Part shown: one piece after another, positions 40,089 through 50,584 of the stretch
Numbering within the stretch: position 1 is the stretch's first letter
Layout: each line of letters opens with the position of its first letter
DNA from: Spirochaetota bacterium
GTDB taxonomy: Bacteria; Spirochaetota; GWB1-36-13; JAKPDD01
Assembly: GCA_029552945.1 (NCBI GenBank)
Contig: JAKPDD010000032.1
Span: forward strand, 1-64,000
Direction: 5' to 3'
DNA: 64,000 nucleotides
Notes under the pieces: model-generated
The model's database searches: none
What the model saw: only the letters and a program-made list of their open reading frames with translations
What the model was told of the DNA's origin: nothing
Made by a program: the position numbers and the translations under genes

Positions 40089-41048
40089 TTAAATTAGTTC
40101 TTTAAATGTTACAATCTTATTACCTGTTTTTTTACCATAATATAGTGCTTCATCAGCCTTCTGTATTACTGTTATTATATCTTCAAACTCTTCACGAAAA
40201 GCAATCCCTGCTGTAAAAGTAATAATATTATGGGGTGGATTAGCATTATGTTCAATTTTTCTATCCATAATCTGGTTAAGTATTCTCTTTACAAGAACCT
40301 TTGCCCCCTCCTCAGTAGTATATGGAAGTATTAATATAAACTCCTCTCCACCAAACCTGCCTGCAAAGTCTGACTTTCTAACATTGTTTTCTATTATCTG
40401 TCCAAAAATCTTTAAAGCCTCATCTCCCATTAAATGCCCATAGGTATCATTGTATTTTTTAAAACTATCAAAGTCAAGTATAGCTATTGAAAAGTCCATC
40501 TTATACCTTGAAGACATCTCATATATTCTCTCAAACTCTTTTTGAATAGCTCTCTTATTCCATAGACCTGTAAGTGGATCTCTTAAAGAGGCCTTTTTTA
40601 ATTTACAAATTCTTTCTTTCATATCTTTAAACTTCAAAAGTCTCTTAATTCTGCTCTTAAACTCATCAACAGTATAGGGTTTAAGTATATATTCATGAAT
40701 ACCTTTCTTAAAAGCTTTTGCTCTCTCCTCTTTATCTTCAATTGTGCTTGTAATAACAACTAAAGGGAAATCGATTTCCTCCTTATAAGCACTCATAAGA
40801 CTAAGAAGTTTGTTAAGTGTAATATCATGTATATCAACATTCTCTATTATTGCAATATCAATCCTTTTTATCTCTTTTTTATTTTTATGTTTTAAGACAG
40901 CATCTTTAATTTTCTTATAAAAGTCATCAATAGACTTTATTATTTCTATCATATCAGACTTTTTTATAAGCCTAAAAAGTGCTGTTTCAGCTATATTACC
41001 TGGTTCATACATTTTATCAACAAGAATTATTTTATGGTAATAAGGCAT
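40089..41048 (-). CDS. Diguanylate cyclase with N-terminal receiver-like domain
   Basis: GGDEF-type GRFGGEEFILILPYT, DPLTGLWNKRA, RKSD I-site 5 residues upstream; receiver-like LVVITSTIEDKEERAKAFKKGIHEYILKPYT. Confidence 0.92.
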   Translation of the reverse strand: MPYYHKIILVDKMYEPGNIAETALFRLIKKSDMIEIIKSIDDFYKKIKDAVLKHKNKKEIKRIDIAIIENVDIHDITLNKLLSLMSAYKEEIDFPLVVITSTIEDKEERAKAFKKGIHEYILKPYTVDEFKSRIKRLLKFKDMKERICKLKKASLRDPLTGLWNKRAIQKEFERIYEMSSRYKMDFSIAILDFDSFKKYNDTYGHLMGDEALKIFGQIIENNVRKSDFAGRFGGEEFILILPYTTEEGAKVLVKRILNQIMDRKIEHNANPPHNIITFTAGIAFREEFEDIITVIQKADEALYYGKKTGNKIVTFKELI

Positions 41049-41065
41049 GTTTATTTCCTTTTAAA

Positions 41066-42739
41066 TTATTTTGGGAAAACAGCTCCTTTATCAGCACTTG
41101 ATACAAACTTAGCATATCTAGCTAAATATCCATAATCTATCTTAGGTTTAAACTCACCAATTGACTTTAATCTTTCTTTTATTTCATTTTCACCTAATCT
41201 TACATTAAGTTTTTTGTTAGGTATATCTATCTCTATTATATCACCCTCTTTTAAAGCAGCGATCGGGCCTCTTGCCGCAGCTTCAGGTGAAACATGTCCT
41301 ATTGAAGCACCCCTTGTTGCACCTGAGAATCTTCCATCTGTAATAAGAGCAACATCTTCATCAAGACCCATACCTGCAACAGCAGATGTTGGTGATAGCA
41401 TCTCTCTCATACCAGGCCCACCTTTAGGTCCCTCATATCTTATTACAATAACATCCCCTCTCTTTATTTTACCACCCATAATAGCTTCAACAGCATCCTC
41501 TTCACTCTCAAATATTCTTGCAGGCCCAGAGTGTTTTAGCATCTTCTCAGATACAGCTGCCTGTTTTACTATAGCTCCATCTGGTGCAAGATTACCTCTT
41601 AATACTGCAAGCCCACCAGTTTTATGAACAGGTTTATCTATAGGCCTTATAACAGATTCATCTTTTATCCTTGCCCCTATCTCTTTTAACATGTCTCCCA
41701 TCTTCTTGCCATAAACAGTCATCTGACTTGTATCAATAAGTTTACTTTTAGCAAGTTCAGAAAGTATAGCAGGAACACCCCCTGCATAATAAAGGTCAAT
41801 TATATGATGAGGGCCTGCTGGTGCAATAGTAGTTAAGTGTGGTACTTTATCTGTTAGTTTGTCAAAGTCAAGCAATGTAAGGTCAACATCAGTATAGTAT
41901 GCGATTGCAGGAATATGTAGTGCAGTATTTGTTGATCCACCTAAAGCCATATCAACAGCTATTGCATTATAAAAAGCCTCTTTTGTCATTATATCTCTTG
42001 GTTTTATATCTCTCTTAACAAGCTCAACTATTTTTTTACCAGTCTCTTTAGCAAGCCATACTCTTTCAGCAAATACTGCTGGGATACTACCATTCATTGG
42101 TAGTGCTATTCCTAATGCCTCAGCAAGATTACTCATAGTATTTGCTGTAAACATTCCAGAACAGGAACCTGCTCCAGGACAAGCTGAACATTCATAATTG
42201 TATAATTCTTTTTCATCTATTTTACCACTATTTAATTTACCTACAGCTTCAAAAACCTTATCAAGCCCCATATCTTTATTATTAATCCTGCCAGGCAACA
42301 TAGGCCCACCTGATAGAAATATAGATGGTATATTAAGTCTTACTGCACCTATCAACATTCCAGGTATTATCTTGTCACATGAAGCCAATAATACTAGCCC
42401 ATCAAAAGGGTGAGACGTTGCCATTATCTCAATAGAGTCTGCTATAAGTTCCCTACTTGGCAATGAATACTTCATTCCTTGATGATTCATAGCAATTCCA
42501 TCACACACACCTATTGTATTAAAAACAACTGGTGTTCCGCCAGCTGCATATATACCAGCTTTAACAGCCTCAACTATTTTATCAAGATGTATATGCCCTG
42601 GAATTATCTCATTAAAAGAGTTTGCAATTCCTATTATTGGTCTTTCCATCTCCCAATCTGTAAATCCATCAGCCCTAAGTAATGACCTGTGTGGAGCCCT
42701 CTCGAATCCTTTTATCATAAGGTCACTTCTTTTTTTCAT
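41066..42739 (-). CDS. ilvD: Dihydroxy-acid dehydratase
   Basis: [53 protein letters not shown]. Confidence 0.97.
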   Translation of the reverse strand: MKKRSDLMIKGFERAPHRSLLRADGFTDWEMERPIIGIANSFNEIIPGHIHLDKIVEAVKAGIYAAGGTPVVFNTIGVCDGIAMNHQGMKYSLPSRELIADSIEIMATSHPFDGLVLLASCDKIIPGMLIGAVRLNIPSIFLSGGPMLPGRINNKDMGLDKVFEAVGKLNSGKIDEKELYNYECSACPGAGSCSGMFTANTMSNLAEALGIALPMNGSIPAVFAERVWLAKETGKKIVELVKRDIKPRDIMTKEAFYNAIAVDMALGGSTNTALHIPAIAYYTDVDLTLLDFDKLTDKVPHLTTIAPAGPHHIIDLYYAGGVPAILSELAKSKLIDTSQMTVYGKKMGDMLKEIGARIKDESVIRPIDKPVHKTGGLAVLRGNLAPDGAIVKQAAVSEKMLKHSGPARIFESEEDAVEAIMGGKIKRGDVIVIRYEGPKGGPGMREMLSPTSAVAGMGLDEDVALITDGRFSGATRGASIGHVSPEAAARGPIAALKEGDIIEIDIPNKKLNVRLGENEIKERLKSIGEFKPKIDYGYLARYAKFVSSADKGAVFPK

Positions 42740-42887
42740 AAATACTCCTCTATTTATATTATTTAAATAATTATTATTTACTCTATGCCTTATAAAGAAA
42801 TTTAATAATATTATTTAAAATTTTTTACTTAAAATTTTTTAAATTTATACTGCAAAACATATAAATAAAGTTAAGGAGAAAATAGTT

Positions 42888-44096
42888 ATGAATGTTATGG
42901 TCTTAAACTGTGGAAGTTCTTCCTTAAAATATCAACTTATAAATATGGAAGAGCAAAAAGTCCTGGCAAAAGGATTGGTTGAAAGAATTGGATTAGACAA
43001 TGCAATAGTTGGTTATGAACCATATAATGGAGACAAAGTTAAAGAAACTGTTAGCAAAATAGAAAACCACGAGGAAGCTATAAAGATAGTACTTAATAAA
43101 CTTGTTGATCCAAAAATAGGAGTTATAAAGAGCCTTAAAGAGATAGTTGCAGTCGGACATAGAACTGTACATGGTGCTGATAAGTTCACATCATCTGTAT
43201 TAATTACAAAAGAAGTTATAAATACTATGAAAGAGTGTATACCTCTTGCTCCACTCCATAATCCTGCAAACATAATGGGTATTGAAGCAATGATGCACGT
43301 ATTACCTGATGTTCCAAACGTTGGTGTTTTTGATACTGCTTTCCACCAAACAATGCCTGAAGAGTCTTTTATATACGCAATACCTTATGAACTTTATGAA
43401 AAAAATAAAGTAAGAAGATATGGATTCCATGGTACTTCTCACAGATTCGTCTCCATGAAGGCAGCAGAATACCTTGGTATTAAACTTGAAAACTTTAACT
43501 GTATAACATGCCATATGGGAAATGGTAGTAGTTTTGCTGCTATAAAGGATGGAAAGTCTTACGACACAACAATGGGAATGACACCAGTAGAAGGTCTTAT
43601 AATGGGTACAAGGTCAGGTGATATTGATGCTGGTATACTATTCTATCTTAATAGAAACCTTGGCATGAGTATAGATGATCTTGATAATCTATTAAATAAG
43701 AAAAGTGGTCTTTTAGGAATCTCTGGAGTAAGTTCTGACATGAGAGACATTGAAGATGCAGCAAAAAAAGGGAATAAAAGGGCTCAACTTGCAATAGATG
43801 CACTTGTTCATAGAACAGTAAAATATATAGGTGCTTATATAGCATTACTCGGAAGAGTTGATGCAATAATATTTACAGGTGGAATTGGTGAAAATGCAAT
43901 TGACTTCAGGGCAAAAGTTGTAAAAAGACTAGAAGGATTGGGAATAAAACTTGATGAAGAAAAAAATAATGTAAGAGGGCAATTGCAAATTATAACAAAA
44001 AAAGACTCATCAATAAAAGTTATGATAGTACCAACAAATGAGGAGTTAATGATAGCACTTGATACAAAAGAGATAGTATCTAAATTGAAAAAGTAA
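42888..44096 (+). CDS. ackA: Acetate kinase
   Basis: VLNCGSSSLKYQL, YGFHGTSHRFVS, CHMGNGSSFAAI. Confidence 0.98.
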   Translation: MNVMVLNCGSSSLKYQLINMEEQKVLAKGLVERIGLDNAIVGYEPYNGDKVKETVSKIENHEEAIKIVLNKLVDPKIGVIKSLKEIVAVGHRTVHGADKFTSSVLITKEVINTMKECIPLAPLHNPANIMGIEAMMHVLPDVPNVGVFDTAFHQTMPEESFIYAIPYELYEKNKVRRYGFHGTSHRFVSMKAAEYLGIKLENFNCITCHMGNGSSFAAIKDGKSYDTTMGMTPVEGLIMGTRSGDIDAGILFYLNRNLGMSIDDLDNLLNKKSGLLGISGVSSDMRDIEDAAKKGNKRAQLAIDALVHRTVKYIGAYIALLGRVDAIIFTGGIGENAIDFRAKVVKRLEGLGIKLDEEKNNVRGQLQIITKKDSSIKVMIVPTNEELMIALDTKEIVSKLKK

Positions 44097-44134
44097 AGTA
44101 AACTGTATTGTTTAATTAAATTCAACAGTTTTTT

Positions 44135-44160
44135 AAGCCGGGTTTTTATGCCCGGTTTTC
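44135..44160 (+). terminator. Rho-independent terminator after ackA
   Basis: aagccggg-tttttatg-cccggttttctt hairpin. Confidence 0.8.
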
Positions 44161-44197
44161 TTAAAAAATCTAAGAAACAATTAAAATTTTTAATTTT

Positions 44198-45979
44198 TTA
44201 AAATTTAAACTCTTCAAAATCTTTTCTTATTTTTAAAGACAGACTTGACATATCCTGGGAAATATTTTTAATACAATCAGCTGAGCTAAAAGTTTTATTT
44301 ATTATATTATTTTCATTACTAATAAGAATACTAATATTATTAGAAATCTCACTTAAATTTTTGCATATTCTTTTAAGTTTTTCTACACTAATAGTTTCCT
44401 CTTGGGCAACATTATCAATAAGACTACTTAACTCGTTAATAGAAGATAAAGTAGATACTATAGGATTAATAGATTTTTTTTGTTCATCAGAAAAAAGTAA
44501 AATATTATTGTTAAATTCAAACAATTCTTTTATTTTCTCTTTAAGTTTTTCAAAATTCTTAATAGTGTTTTCACTTTTCTCTTTATTTTTTTCCATACCT
44601 TCTATAATTTCTTTAACTATTATTTGTATATTTTTAGCGGATTTGTTAGATTTTTCAGCTAATTTTCTTATTTCTTCAGCAACAACAGCAAAACCTTTCC
44701 CATACTCTCCAGCATGAGCTGCTTCTATTGCTGCATTCATAGCAAGTAGATTTGTTTGTTCTGCTATATCCATTATTAATTCAACCATATCATTTATTTG
44801 AGTTGATATATTTGAAACATTCTCAATATCTCTAGAGAATTCTAAAATAATTTTTAAATTTTCTTCAGATAAATTAAAAAGTTCTTTTGCCGAAAGATTA
44901 GCATTATTTGAAATAACATAAAGTTTATCTACTATTAAAGATATATTTTCTACAGATACTACTGCAGCTTTTATCATCTCTTTATTTTTTAAAGTCTCTT
45001 TAGTCATTTTATTAATATAAGAGTAAATAATATCAACTGCTTCTTTAGCTTGTTCTACTATTTCATTTTGATCCTTCATTGTTAATAAAATCTTATCAGA
45101 AAACTCAAAAATTTCATTAAAACTTAGAAGTAATTTATCACTTTCATTTCTTAAGACATCACTATAATGATCAAGATCAAAATTTTGTTTCTTCAAGCTC
45201 ACCAAAACATTTTTTAAACTAGAGATAACTATTGCAAAATATTTAATTATAATTCCAATCTCATCTTCTTTTATTACTTTATTAAACTCAGATTCTATTT
45301 CCCCTGAATAATCTTTATTTTCAATCTTACTTAGATGGTTCTTTAAAAATTCAAGAGGCTTTATTATATTTTTTACAAATATTGTAATGACTACTAAGAG
45401 GATAAAAATAGAGAATGAAAAGATTAAAAAAGATATCAAATTAGAAGATCTTTTAATCTCTTCAACAATATATGAAGAAGCAAAATCAAATTTTATTATA
45501 ATATATCCTTTTTCCTCAGGTGGTAGATATTCACTTTTTTCAATCATCAAAAGCCTAATTCTATAAAATATACCTTCCCCTTCATTACTCTTAAAAATTG
45601 AATCACTATTCTGATTTTCTCTCCATTCTTTAATCTCATTAATTACATTAATTCCTATTCTTTCTTTTGAGCTGGAAATTATTATATTCCCATTATTATC
45701 TGTTAGATCTATTTCTTTTATTACTTTTTCTTCTTTCACTAAATTATTAACGTACAATTGAAAAGAATCAAAATCATCTCTTGACAAATATTTTTTAGCA
45801 ATAGCCTCAATTGAAGAAAGAATAAAAGGTGAGGAGAAACGAGGAACCTCTTTTATAATTATATCTTTAAGAAAGTTTAAAGAATATCTTAAAGAAGTTA
45901 TAGAAAATATAACTAAAAAGATAATCAATAATATTATCTTTACTCTTATTTTATTAAAATTTCCTAAAAAAAATCTCAT
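44198..45979 (-). CDS. Methyl-accepting chemotaxis protein
   Basis: Two TM segments, HAMP-like region, [39 protein letters not shown]. Confidence 0.95.
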   Translation of the reverse strand: MRFFLGNFNKIRVKIILLIIFLVIFSITSLRYSLNFLKDIIIKEVPRFSSPFILSSIEAIAKKYLSRDDFDSFQLYVNNLVKEEKVIKEIDLTDNNGNIIISSSKERIGINVINEIKEWRENQNSDSIFKSNEGEGIFYRIRLLMIEKSEYLPPEEKGYIIIKFDFASSYIVEEIKRSSNLISFLIFSFSIFILLVVITIFVKNIIKPLEFLKNHLSKIENKDYSGEIESEFNKVIKEDEIGIIIKYFAIVISSLKNVLVSLKKQNFDLDHYSDVLRNESDKLLLSFNEIFEFSDKILLTMKDQNEIVEQAKEAVDIIYSYINKMTKETLKNKEMIKAAVVSVENISLIVDKLYVISNNANLSAKELFNLSEENLKIILEFSRDIENVSNISTQINDMVELIMDIAEQTNLLAMNAAIEAAHAGEYGKGFAVVAEEIRKLAEKSNKSAKNIQIIVKEIIEGMEKNKEKSENTIKNFEKLKEKIKELFEFNNNILLFSDEQKKSINPIVSTLSSINELSSLIDNVAQEETISVEKLKRICKNLSEISNNISILISNENNIINKTFSSADCIKNISQDMSSLSLKIRKDFEEFKF

Positions 45980-46000
45980 TTAAAAAACTATTTTAAAATA

Positions 46001-46429
46001 TTATTCTTTTTCAACAGGTAATCCGGCTGCCATCCATGCAACAATACCACCCTTTAAATTAAAAACATTTTTATACCCCATCTCCTTTAATGTAGCAGCA
46101 GCTAATACTCCTCGCCCACCTTTTTTACAGTAGGTAATTATTTTCTTATTTTTATCTTTTACAATTTCCTCTATCCTAAACTCAATTGTACCCCTTGGTA
46201 TATGAATTGAACCTTTTATTTTACCTTCAGCAAGTTCTATCTTCTCTCTAACATCAATTATCACAATATCTTCTTTACCAATAATATTATACAGTTTTTG
46301 AGCATCTATCTCTTCTATCTTCTTTAAAGCCTCTTTGATAAAGTCATCAGCCTTTTTATCAGCATTAATTGAAAATGGCAACAAGATTAATAAAGAAAAA
46401 AAGAAAATAGAAACTCTAATTTTTTTCAT
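46001..46429 (-). CDS. Exported rhodanese-like domain protein
   Basis: Signal peptide MKKIRVSIFFFSLLILLPFSINA; VDVREKIELAEGKIKGSIHIPRG, active-loop ITYCKKGGRG. Confidence 0.9.
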   Translation of the reverse strand: MKKIRVSIFFFSLLILLPFSINADKKADDFIKEALKKIEEIDAQKLYNIIGKEDIVIIDVREKIELAEGKIKGSIHIPRGTIEFRIEEIVKDKNKKIITYCKKGGRGVLAAATLKEMGYKNVFNLKGGIVAWMAAGLPVEKE

Positions 46430-46486
46430 TATATCCCCCTAATTTTTTTTTTTTGAAAAAATTGAAAAAATTTTTTTATAAAAAAA

Positions 46487-46516
46487 ATTACTAAAAACCC
46501 CCCCCCCCCAAGTCAA
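46487..46516 (-). promoter_or_regulatory. Candidate sigma70-type promoter with a G12 tract in the spacer
   Basis: Minus strand TTGACT-T-GGGGGGGGGGGG-TTTTT-AGTAAT (18-bp spacer; 17 bp to TAGTAA), upstream of the rhodanese CDS. Confidence 0.5.
46498..46509. repeat. Homopolymer tract C12 (+) / G12 (-)
   Basis: aaaaaccccccccccccaagtc, the only long G/C homopolymer noticed in this AT-rich window. Confidence 0.97.
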
Positions 46517-46567
46517 GAAAAAATTAAAAATATAAATAGTAAAGTTAATTTTAGACTAATTAACTTT

Positions 46568-47818
46568 TTAAGACTTGACTACTTCATTAAGTTTTTCATG
46601 AATAAAAAAAGATATTTTCCTAACATCATCATCAGTAAGTTCTAAGAAAGAAAGTCCAATCATGTTTTCATTGATATTTTGAACCCTAAGTTTAGCTTTA
46701 ACAACAAACCCTTTAAGAGAAAACTGCCCTTCAAATATAGAACCAACAGATACTTCTGAAATATTTTGAGGTGGGAACTCAACTAAAACACCACCTACAC
46801 TTATATCAAGTATTTTAACAGTCAAAGTGTTAATATCTTTTAAGCCAGAATAAATTATAAGTTTTGCCTTATCTTCATCAGATAGTTTTACTCTTACATG
46901 TTTTCTTGCAACATTGTATTTAACCCCTATCCTCTCCAATAAAAGCACCATAGCTTTTGCGGTTTTTATGTTATCAAAGTGTTTTGGTATATATCCTAAT
47001 AAATTGTTTTTATACTTTTCATATAACTCTTTATTCCACTCTTTCTCAGAACAATAGAAAACAATTTTAATATTAGGAGAAACATTAAGAATTTTATCCA
47101 TTATCTCATACAGTGATTTATGACTTATAAGGTTAAAAACACCTATAAAAACTAATGAAATATCTTTACTTTTAATTAGTTCACAAAGCATTGTAATATC
47201 ATTAACAGAATATATACTAAAACCTTTAGGTATAAAAACCTCTATAAAAAAACTAGTAACTATTTCGGTTATATTATATAGAACTATACCCGCAGGATCA
47301 AGTATAATATCTTCTTTAAGAACAAGATAGATATTAAAATCCCCTATAGGACTTGTTAACTCTATTACCCCGAGCTTGGTATTTTTATAAAATATATTAA
47401 TGTTTTTACCAATATATACCTTTGGCGGCATTATATTACAGTTAAGATTAATCTCTTCAAGGAACCCCATAGCATTACCAGCAATCATATTTGACATCTC
47501 AAGTATAGAAGCCTCTAACATCTTTGTATCATACTCAGACAATGCATTCCCCACAACATCTTTAGCAAGCTTAAAAGCAAGGTCCCGGGGAAAGTCAAAT
47601 ATAATCCTTGTCTCTATATCACCTACTATTCTTATTTCAACTTTTATATCTCCTATAGACTTATGTCCATCTAAAGGATAAACCTCCTTTTTATTGAACT
47701 TTATAGTGGTTATTTCATTTAAAACTTTAATTGCAGCTTTTAAAAAGGGAATTACTATTTTTATATTATTTTCAACTGTCTTTTGTTTCTCCATTAACCA
47801 TCCCTTTCTTAGAAACAT
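46568..47818 (-). CDS. CheX-like phosphatase domain + receiver-like region + C-terminal PilZ domain protein
   Basis: CheX-like LEASILEMSNMIAGNA (ExxN); PilZ ARKHVRVKLS and DISVGG; likely start at MEKQKT (about 47794). Confidence 0.8.
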   Translation of the reverse strand: MFLRKGWLMEKQKTVENNIKIVIPFLKAAIKVLNEITTIKFNKKEVYPLDGHKSIGDIKVEIRIVGDIETRIIFDFPRDLAFKLAKDVVGNALSEYDTKMLEASILEMSNMIAGNAMGFLEEINLNCNIMPPKVYIGKNINIFYKNTKLGVIELTSPIGDFNIYLVLKEDIILDPAGIVLYNITEIVTSFFIEVFIPKGFSIYSVNDITMLCELIKSKDISLVFIGVFNLISHKSLYEIMDKILNVSPNIKIVFYCSEKEWNKELYEKYKNNLLGYIPKHFDNIKTAKAMVLLLERIGVKYNVARKHVRVKLSDEDKAKLIIYSGLKDINTLTVKILDISVGGVLVEFPPQNISEVSVGSIFEGQFSLKGFVVKAKLRVQNINENMIGLSFLELTDDDVRKISFFIHEKLNEVVKS

Positions 47819-49898
47819 TTTTAATGTTTAAAAGGCCCTCTTTTAATATAATATAATTAGTACCTGGATTCCAAAAAGTATAGCCCATATCAATAGAATT
47901 AATAATACCTTTAACCTGATTTTCTATATATAAAGGTCCATAATAGTTTCTATCATAAGATACATTAAGTTTAAAAGCCTGCACATAAGGTCTTATTACA
48001 ACTGATTTCTGAGCTATGTAAAAGTTCCTAAAACTACCAAAATAGTATATCCTGTATGTCCTATCTTCATAAGGCTGATAATTTAAAAAGTCTTGAGAAA
48101 AATGTGAAGGATAATACATAGGGCATATAACATCAACAAAGTCTTTTAATATCTCAACTTCTTGCCCTGTTCTTGAACCAGTCCTATGCCATCCATTAGC
48201 CCCATATATATCTATAGATATAGGTGCTTTTATATTATCTCTTGCATATAAAAGAAAAGATAAGAGAGCAGTCTCTTTGTCCATCCCTTTTTCATAATTT
48301 TGATAAACAGCATCGCCAAGATTTATACCATCTGTTGGAAATCTTATATAATCAAATTGTATTTCATCAAATCCTCTCTCAATAAGCTCTTTTGCTATTC
48401 TTACATTATAATCCCATACTTTAGGTGAATATGGATCAACCCAGAACCCAGAGTTATAATCCTCTGTTCCTTTTTTATTTACTATTCCCCGCCATGGTTT
48501 ACCATTTCTATCTTTAATAGCAAGTTCATAGTTATTATAATGATATAATACTTTATCTTTAAATACTACAATCCTTGCAACAGTATATATATTGTTTTCT
48601 TTACATTTTTTTATAAACTCATCAAGATCAATAGGATTTTGAACAACCCCCATCTTTTTTAAGACTTCATCTTTTACATTAAATCTTAATATCCCAAAGT
48701 CATCCTTCATATCAATAGTAATCATATTAAGACCATAATCTTTCATTATCTCTAAAATATTTTCAAATCTTTTTTTCTGGGTAGGTACATAAAACTGAAT
48801 ATATAAACCCCTTTTATCTTTTGCCAATCTTTTGTATCCATCAAAATTATTTCTTAAAAGCCATAAACTATTGAAAAAATATTCGGGTTTACTATTTTTG
48901 AATATAACAAGACAATTTGGTTTTATTTCTTCTGAAGATAAACTACTGTCAATTTTATCAGATTCAATCCTATTTAGAGTATTTTTTTCTAAATTATATT
49001 CATATATCCCATCTTCTGAAACAAAATAAACACTCTTATTTGCATAATATAAAGATTCAACCATCCCAAAATCTTTTTTAATCTTAAAGACCTGCTTCCA
49101 TTTTTTAGTTTTAAAATCAAGTTCATATAAAATTGGTGTAAAAGAGTTTGAAGCAAAAACTCTTACCTTATTATCTTCATCTTTAGCACTAATAATATTG
49201 CTTACATCCTGAATCATATTAGAGTATTTGTAAAGCCCATCTACTATTTCTTCCCATTTTTTATCACCAATTGTTTTAATAAAAAAACCTTTAAAAGATG
49301 TGCCATAAGCAACATATACCTTAATTCTGTCCTGTTCTTTAATAGAAAATATTGTAGAATCTGTAATAGAAGAATAATGAGAAGATGGTATATCAAGTCT
49401 TTCCCATTTTAATCCTTTATTAATTGAATAATAAACATTTTTTGAGCTATTAGCAATAACTATTGAATCATCAAAAGGATCAACTTTAATAGACTTAATA
49501 TAATCAATTATTACTTTTGTTTCAAAATATTTTTTATCCTGGTTAAAAATTTTTATCTTATGAGAATAAATTCCATCATTAACTGGTTTAAAAGTTTTAA
49601 GATCCTCTGAAAAAAATATACCCTCATATTTAGTAAGAACAAAAAAACCGTATGAGGTTTTTATAACATTAACAACAGGTTTATCGAAAATAAGATTCCT
49701 TTTATTTGAATTAGTTTCTAATAGATATAAACCATTATCAGAACCAAGTAGTAAATAATCTTTCATTAAAGACAAATTAATCTCTGTATTAACAATAGTT
49801 TTTGATTCATCCCCTCTGTGTGTTTTAATTGAAAAAGAAAGAATAAATATTAAAAAGAGAAAGTTAATTGTTATAATAACCAATCTTTTAACACTCAT
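47772..49898 (-). CDS. Exported putative glycoside hydrolase (DUF4015-like) with N-terminal propeller-like region
   Basis: GLYIQFYVPTQKKRFENILEIMKDYGLNMITIDMKDDFG, GFDEIQFDYIRFPTDG, DVICPMYYPSHF. Confidence 0.82.
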   Translation of the reverse strand: MSVKRLVIITINFLFLIFILSFSIKTHRGDESKTIVNTEINLSLMKDYLLLGSDNGLYLLETNSNKRNLIFDKPVVNVIKTSYGFFVLTKYEGIFFSEDLKTFKPVNDGIYSHKIKIFNQDKKYFETKVIIDYIKSIKVDPFDDSIVIANSSKNVYYSINKGLKWERLDIPSSHYSSITDSTIFSIKEQDRIKVYVAYGTSFKGFFIKTIGDKKWEEIVDGLYKYSNMIQDVSNIISAKDEDNKVRVFASNSFTPILYELDFKTKKWKQVFKIKKDFGMVESLYYANKSVYFVSEDGIYEYNLEKNTLNRIESDKIDSSLSSEEIKPNCLVIFKNSKPEYFFNSLWLLRNNFDGYKRLAKDKRGLYIQFYVPTQKKRFENILEIMKDYGLNMITIDMKDDFGILRFNVKDEVLKKMGVVQNPIDLDEFIKKCKENNIYTVARIVVFKDKVLYHYNNYELAIKDRNGKPWRGIVNKKGTEDYNSGFWVDPYSPKVWDYNVRIAKELIERGFDEIQFDYIRFPTDGINLGDAVYQNYEKGMDKETALLSFLLYARDNIKAPISIDIYGANGWHRTGSRTGQEVEILKDFVDVICPMYYPSHFSQDFLNYQPYEDRTYRIYYFGSFRNFYIAQKSVVIRPYVQAFKLNVSYDRNYYGPLYIENQVKGIINSIDMGYTFWNPGTNYIILKEGLLNIKNVSKKGMVNGETKDS

Positions 49899-49914
49899 AA
49901 AAACCCCTCTAAAT

Positions 49915-50439
49915 TTATTTTATTCTTTTTCTTATAATAACTTTTGTTCCATTAATCATACCTTCTGAAAAACTTATCGTTTTATTTCCCTTTTTATCTA
50001 TAAGGAATATATCAAAATAGTCAGCAAACTTTTTAGCTGCATATAAGCCAAGTCCAAACCTTGCGTAACCTTCTCTTGCCCTATATTCTTCAAAAAGTTT
50101 ATCAAATACATCTATATTACTTATATCTTTTGCGAATATATCATAAGGAAGTGTTTTAAAGTCAAAACCACCGGCCCCATCCGATACTATTGTTGTAAAA
50201 AATGTTTTATCAACATCAAGGAATAATATTATCGGATTATCAACATTATTTTTTATAGAAGCTATGATAGAATTCGTAAGTAGCTCCATCACAACAAACT
50301 CCCACTGTACATCATATGGATATTTTAATGGAGTTTTTATACTAAGCAATAACCCTAAAAGATCTCTTACACTATTTTTTGAACTCAGTGAAAGTATAAG
50401 TTGTGTATAACTTTTTCCTTTATAATAAATTTTTCCCAT
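49915..50439 (-). CDS. HATPase_c (RsbW-like/anti-sigma kinase-like) protein
   Basis: QWEFVVMELLTNSIIASI (N box), VSDGAGGFD (G1), GLGLYAAKKFAD. Confidence 0.7.
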   Translation of the reverse strand: MGKIYYKGKSYTQLILSLSSKNSVRDLLGLLLSIKTPLKYPYDVQWEFVVMELLTNSIIASIKNNVDNPIILFLDVDKTFFTTIVSDGAGGFDFKTLPYDIFAKDISNIDVFDKLFEEYRAREGYARFGLGLYAAKKFADYFDIFLIDKKGNKTISFSEGMINGTKVIIRKRIK

Positions 50440-50584
50440 AAATTCCTCAAGAAAAACTGTATATAAAATATCGGATTTGACAGGAATAATTAGTATTAAA
50501 ATAACCTTTTAAAATTATCAAAATTTTAATACTAAGTTTAATTAATTTTAAAATTTGTATTTTGACAAAATAAAAGGAGATTAT

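Noticed and set aside
41214-41627. 137-aa plus-strand ORF
   Set aside because: Antisense shadow of ilvD.
46443-46490. Long T and A runs upstream of the rhodanese gene considered as a terminator hairpin
   Set aside because: No GC stem; tracts are simple A/T runs typical of this genome, so only the G12 tract is reported.
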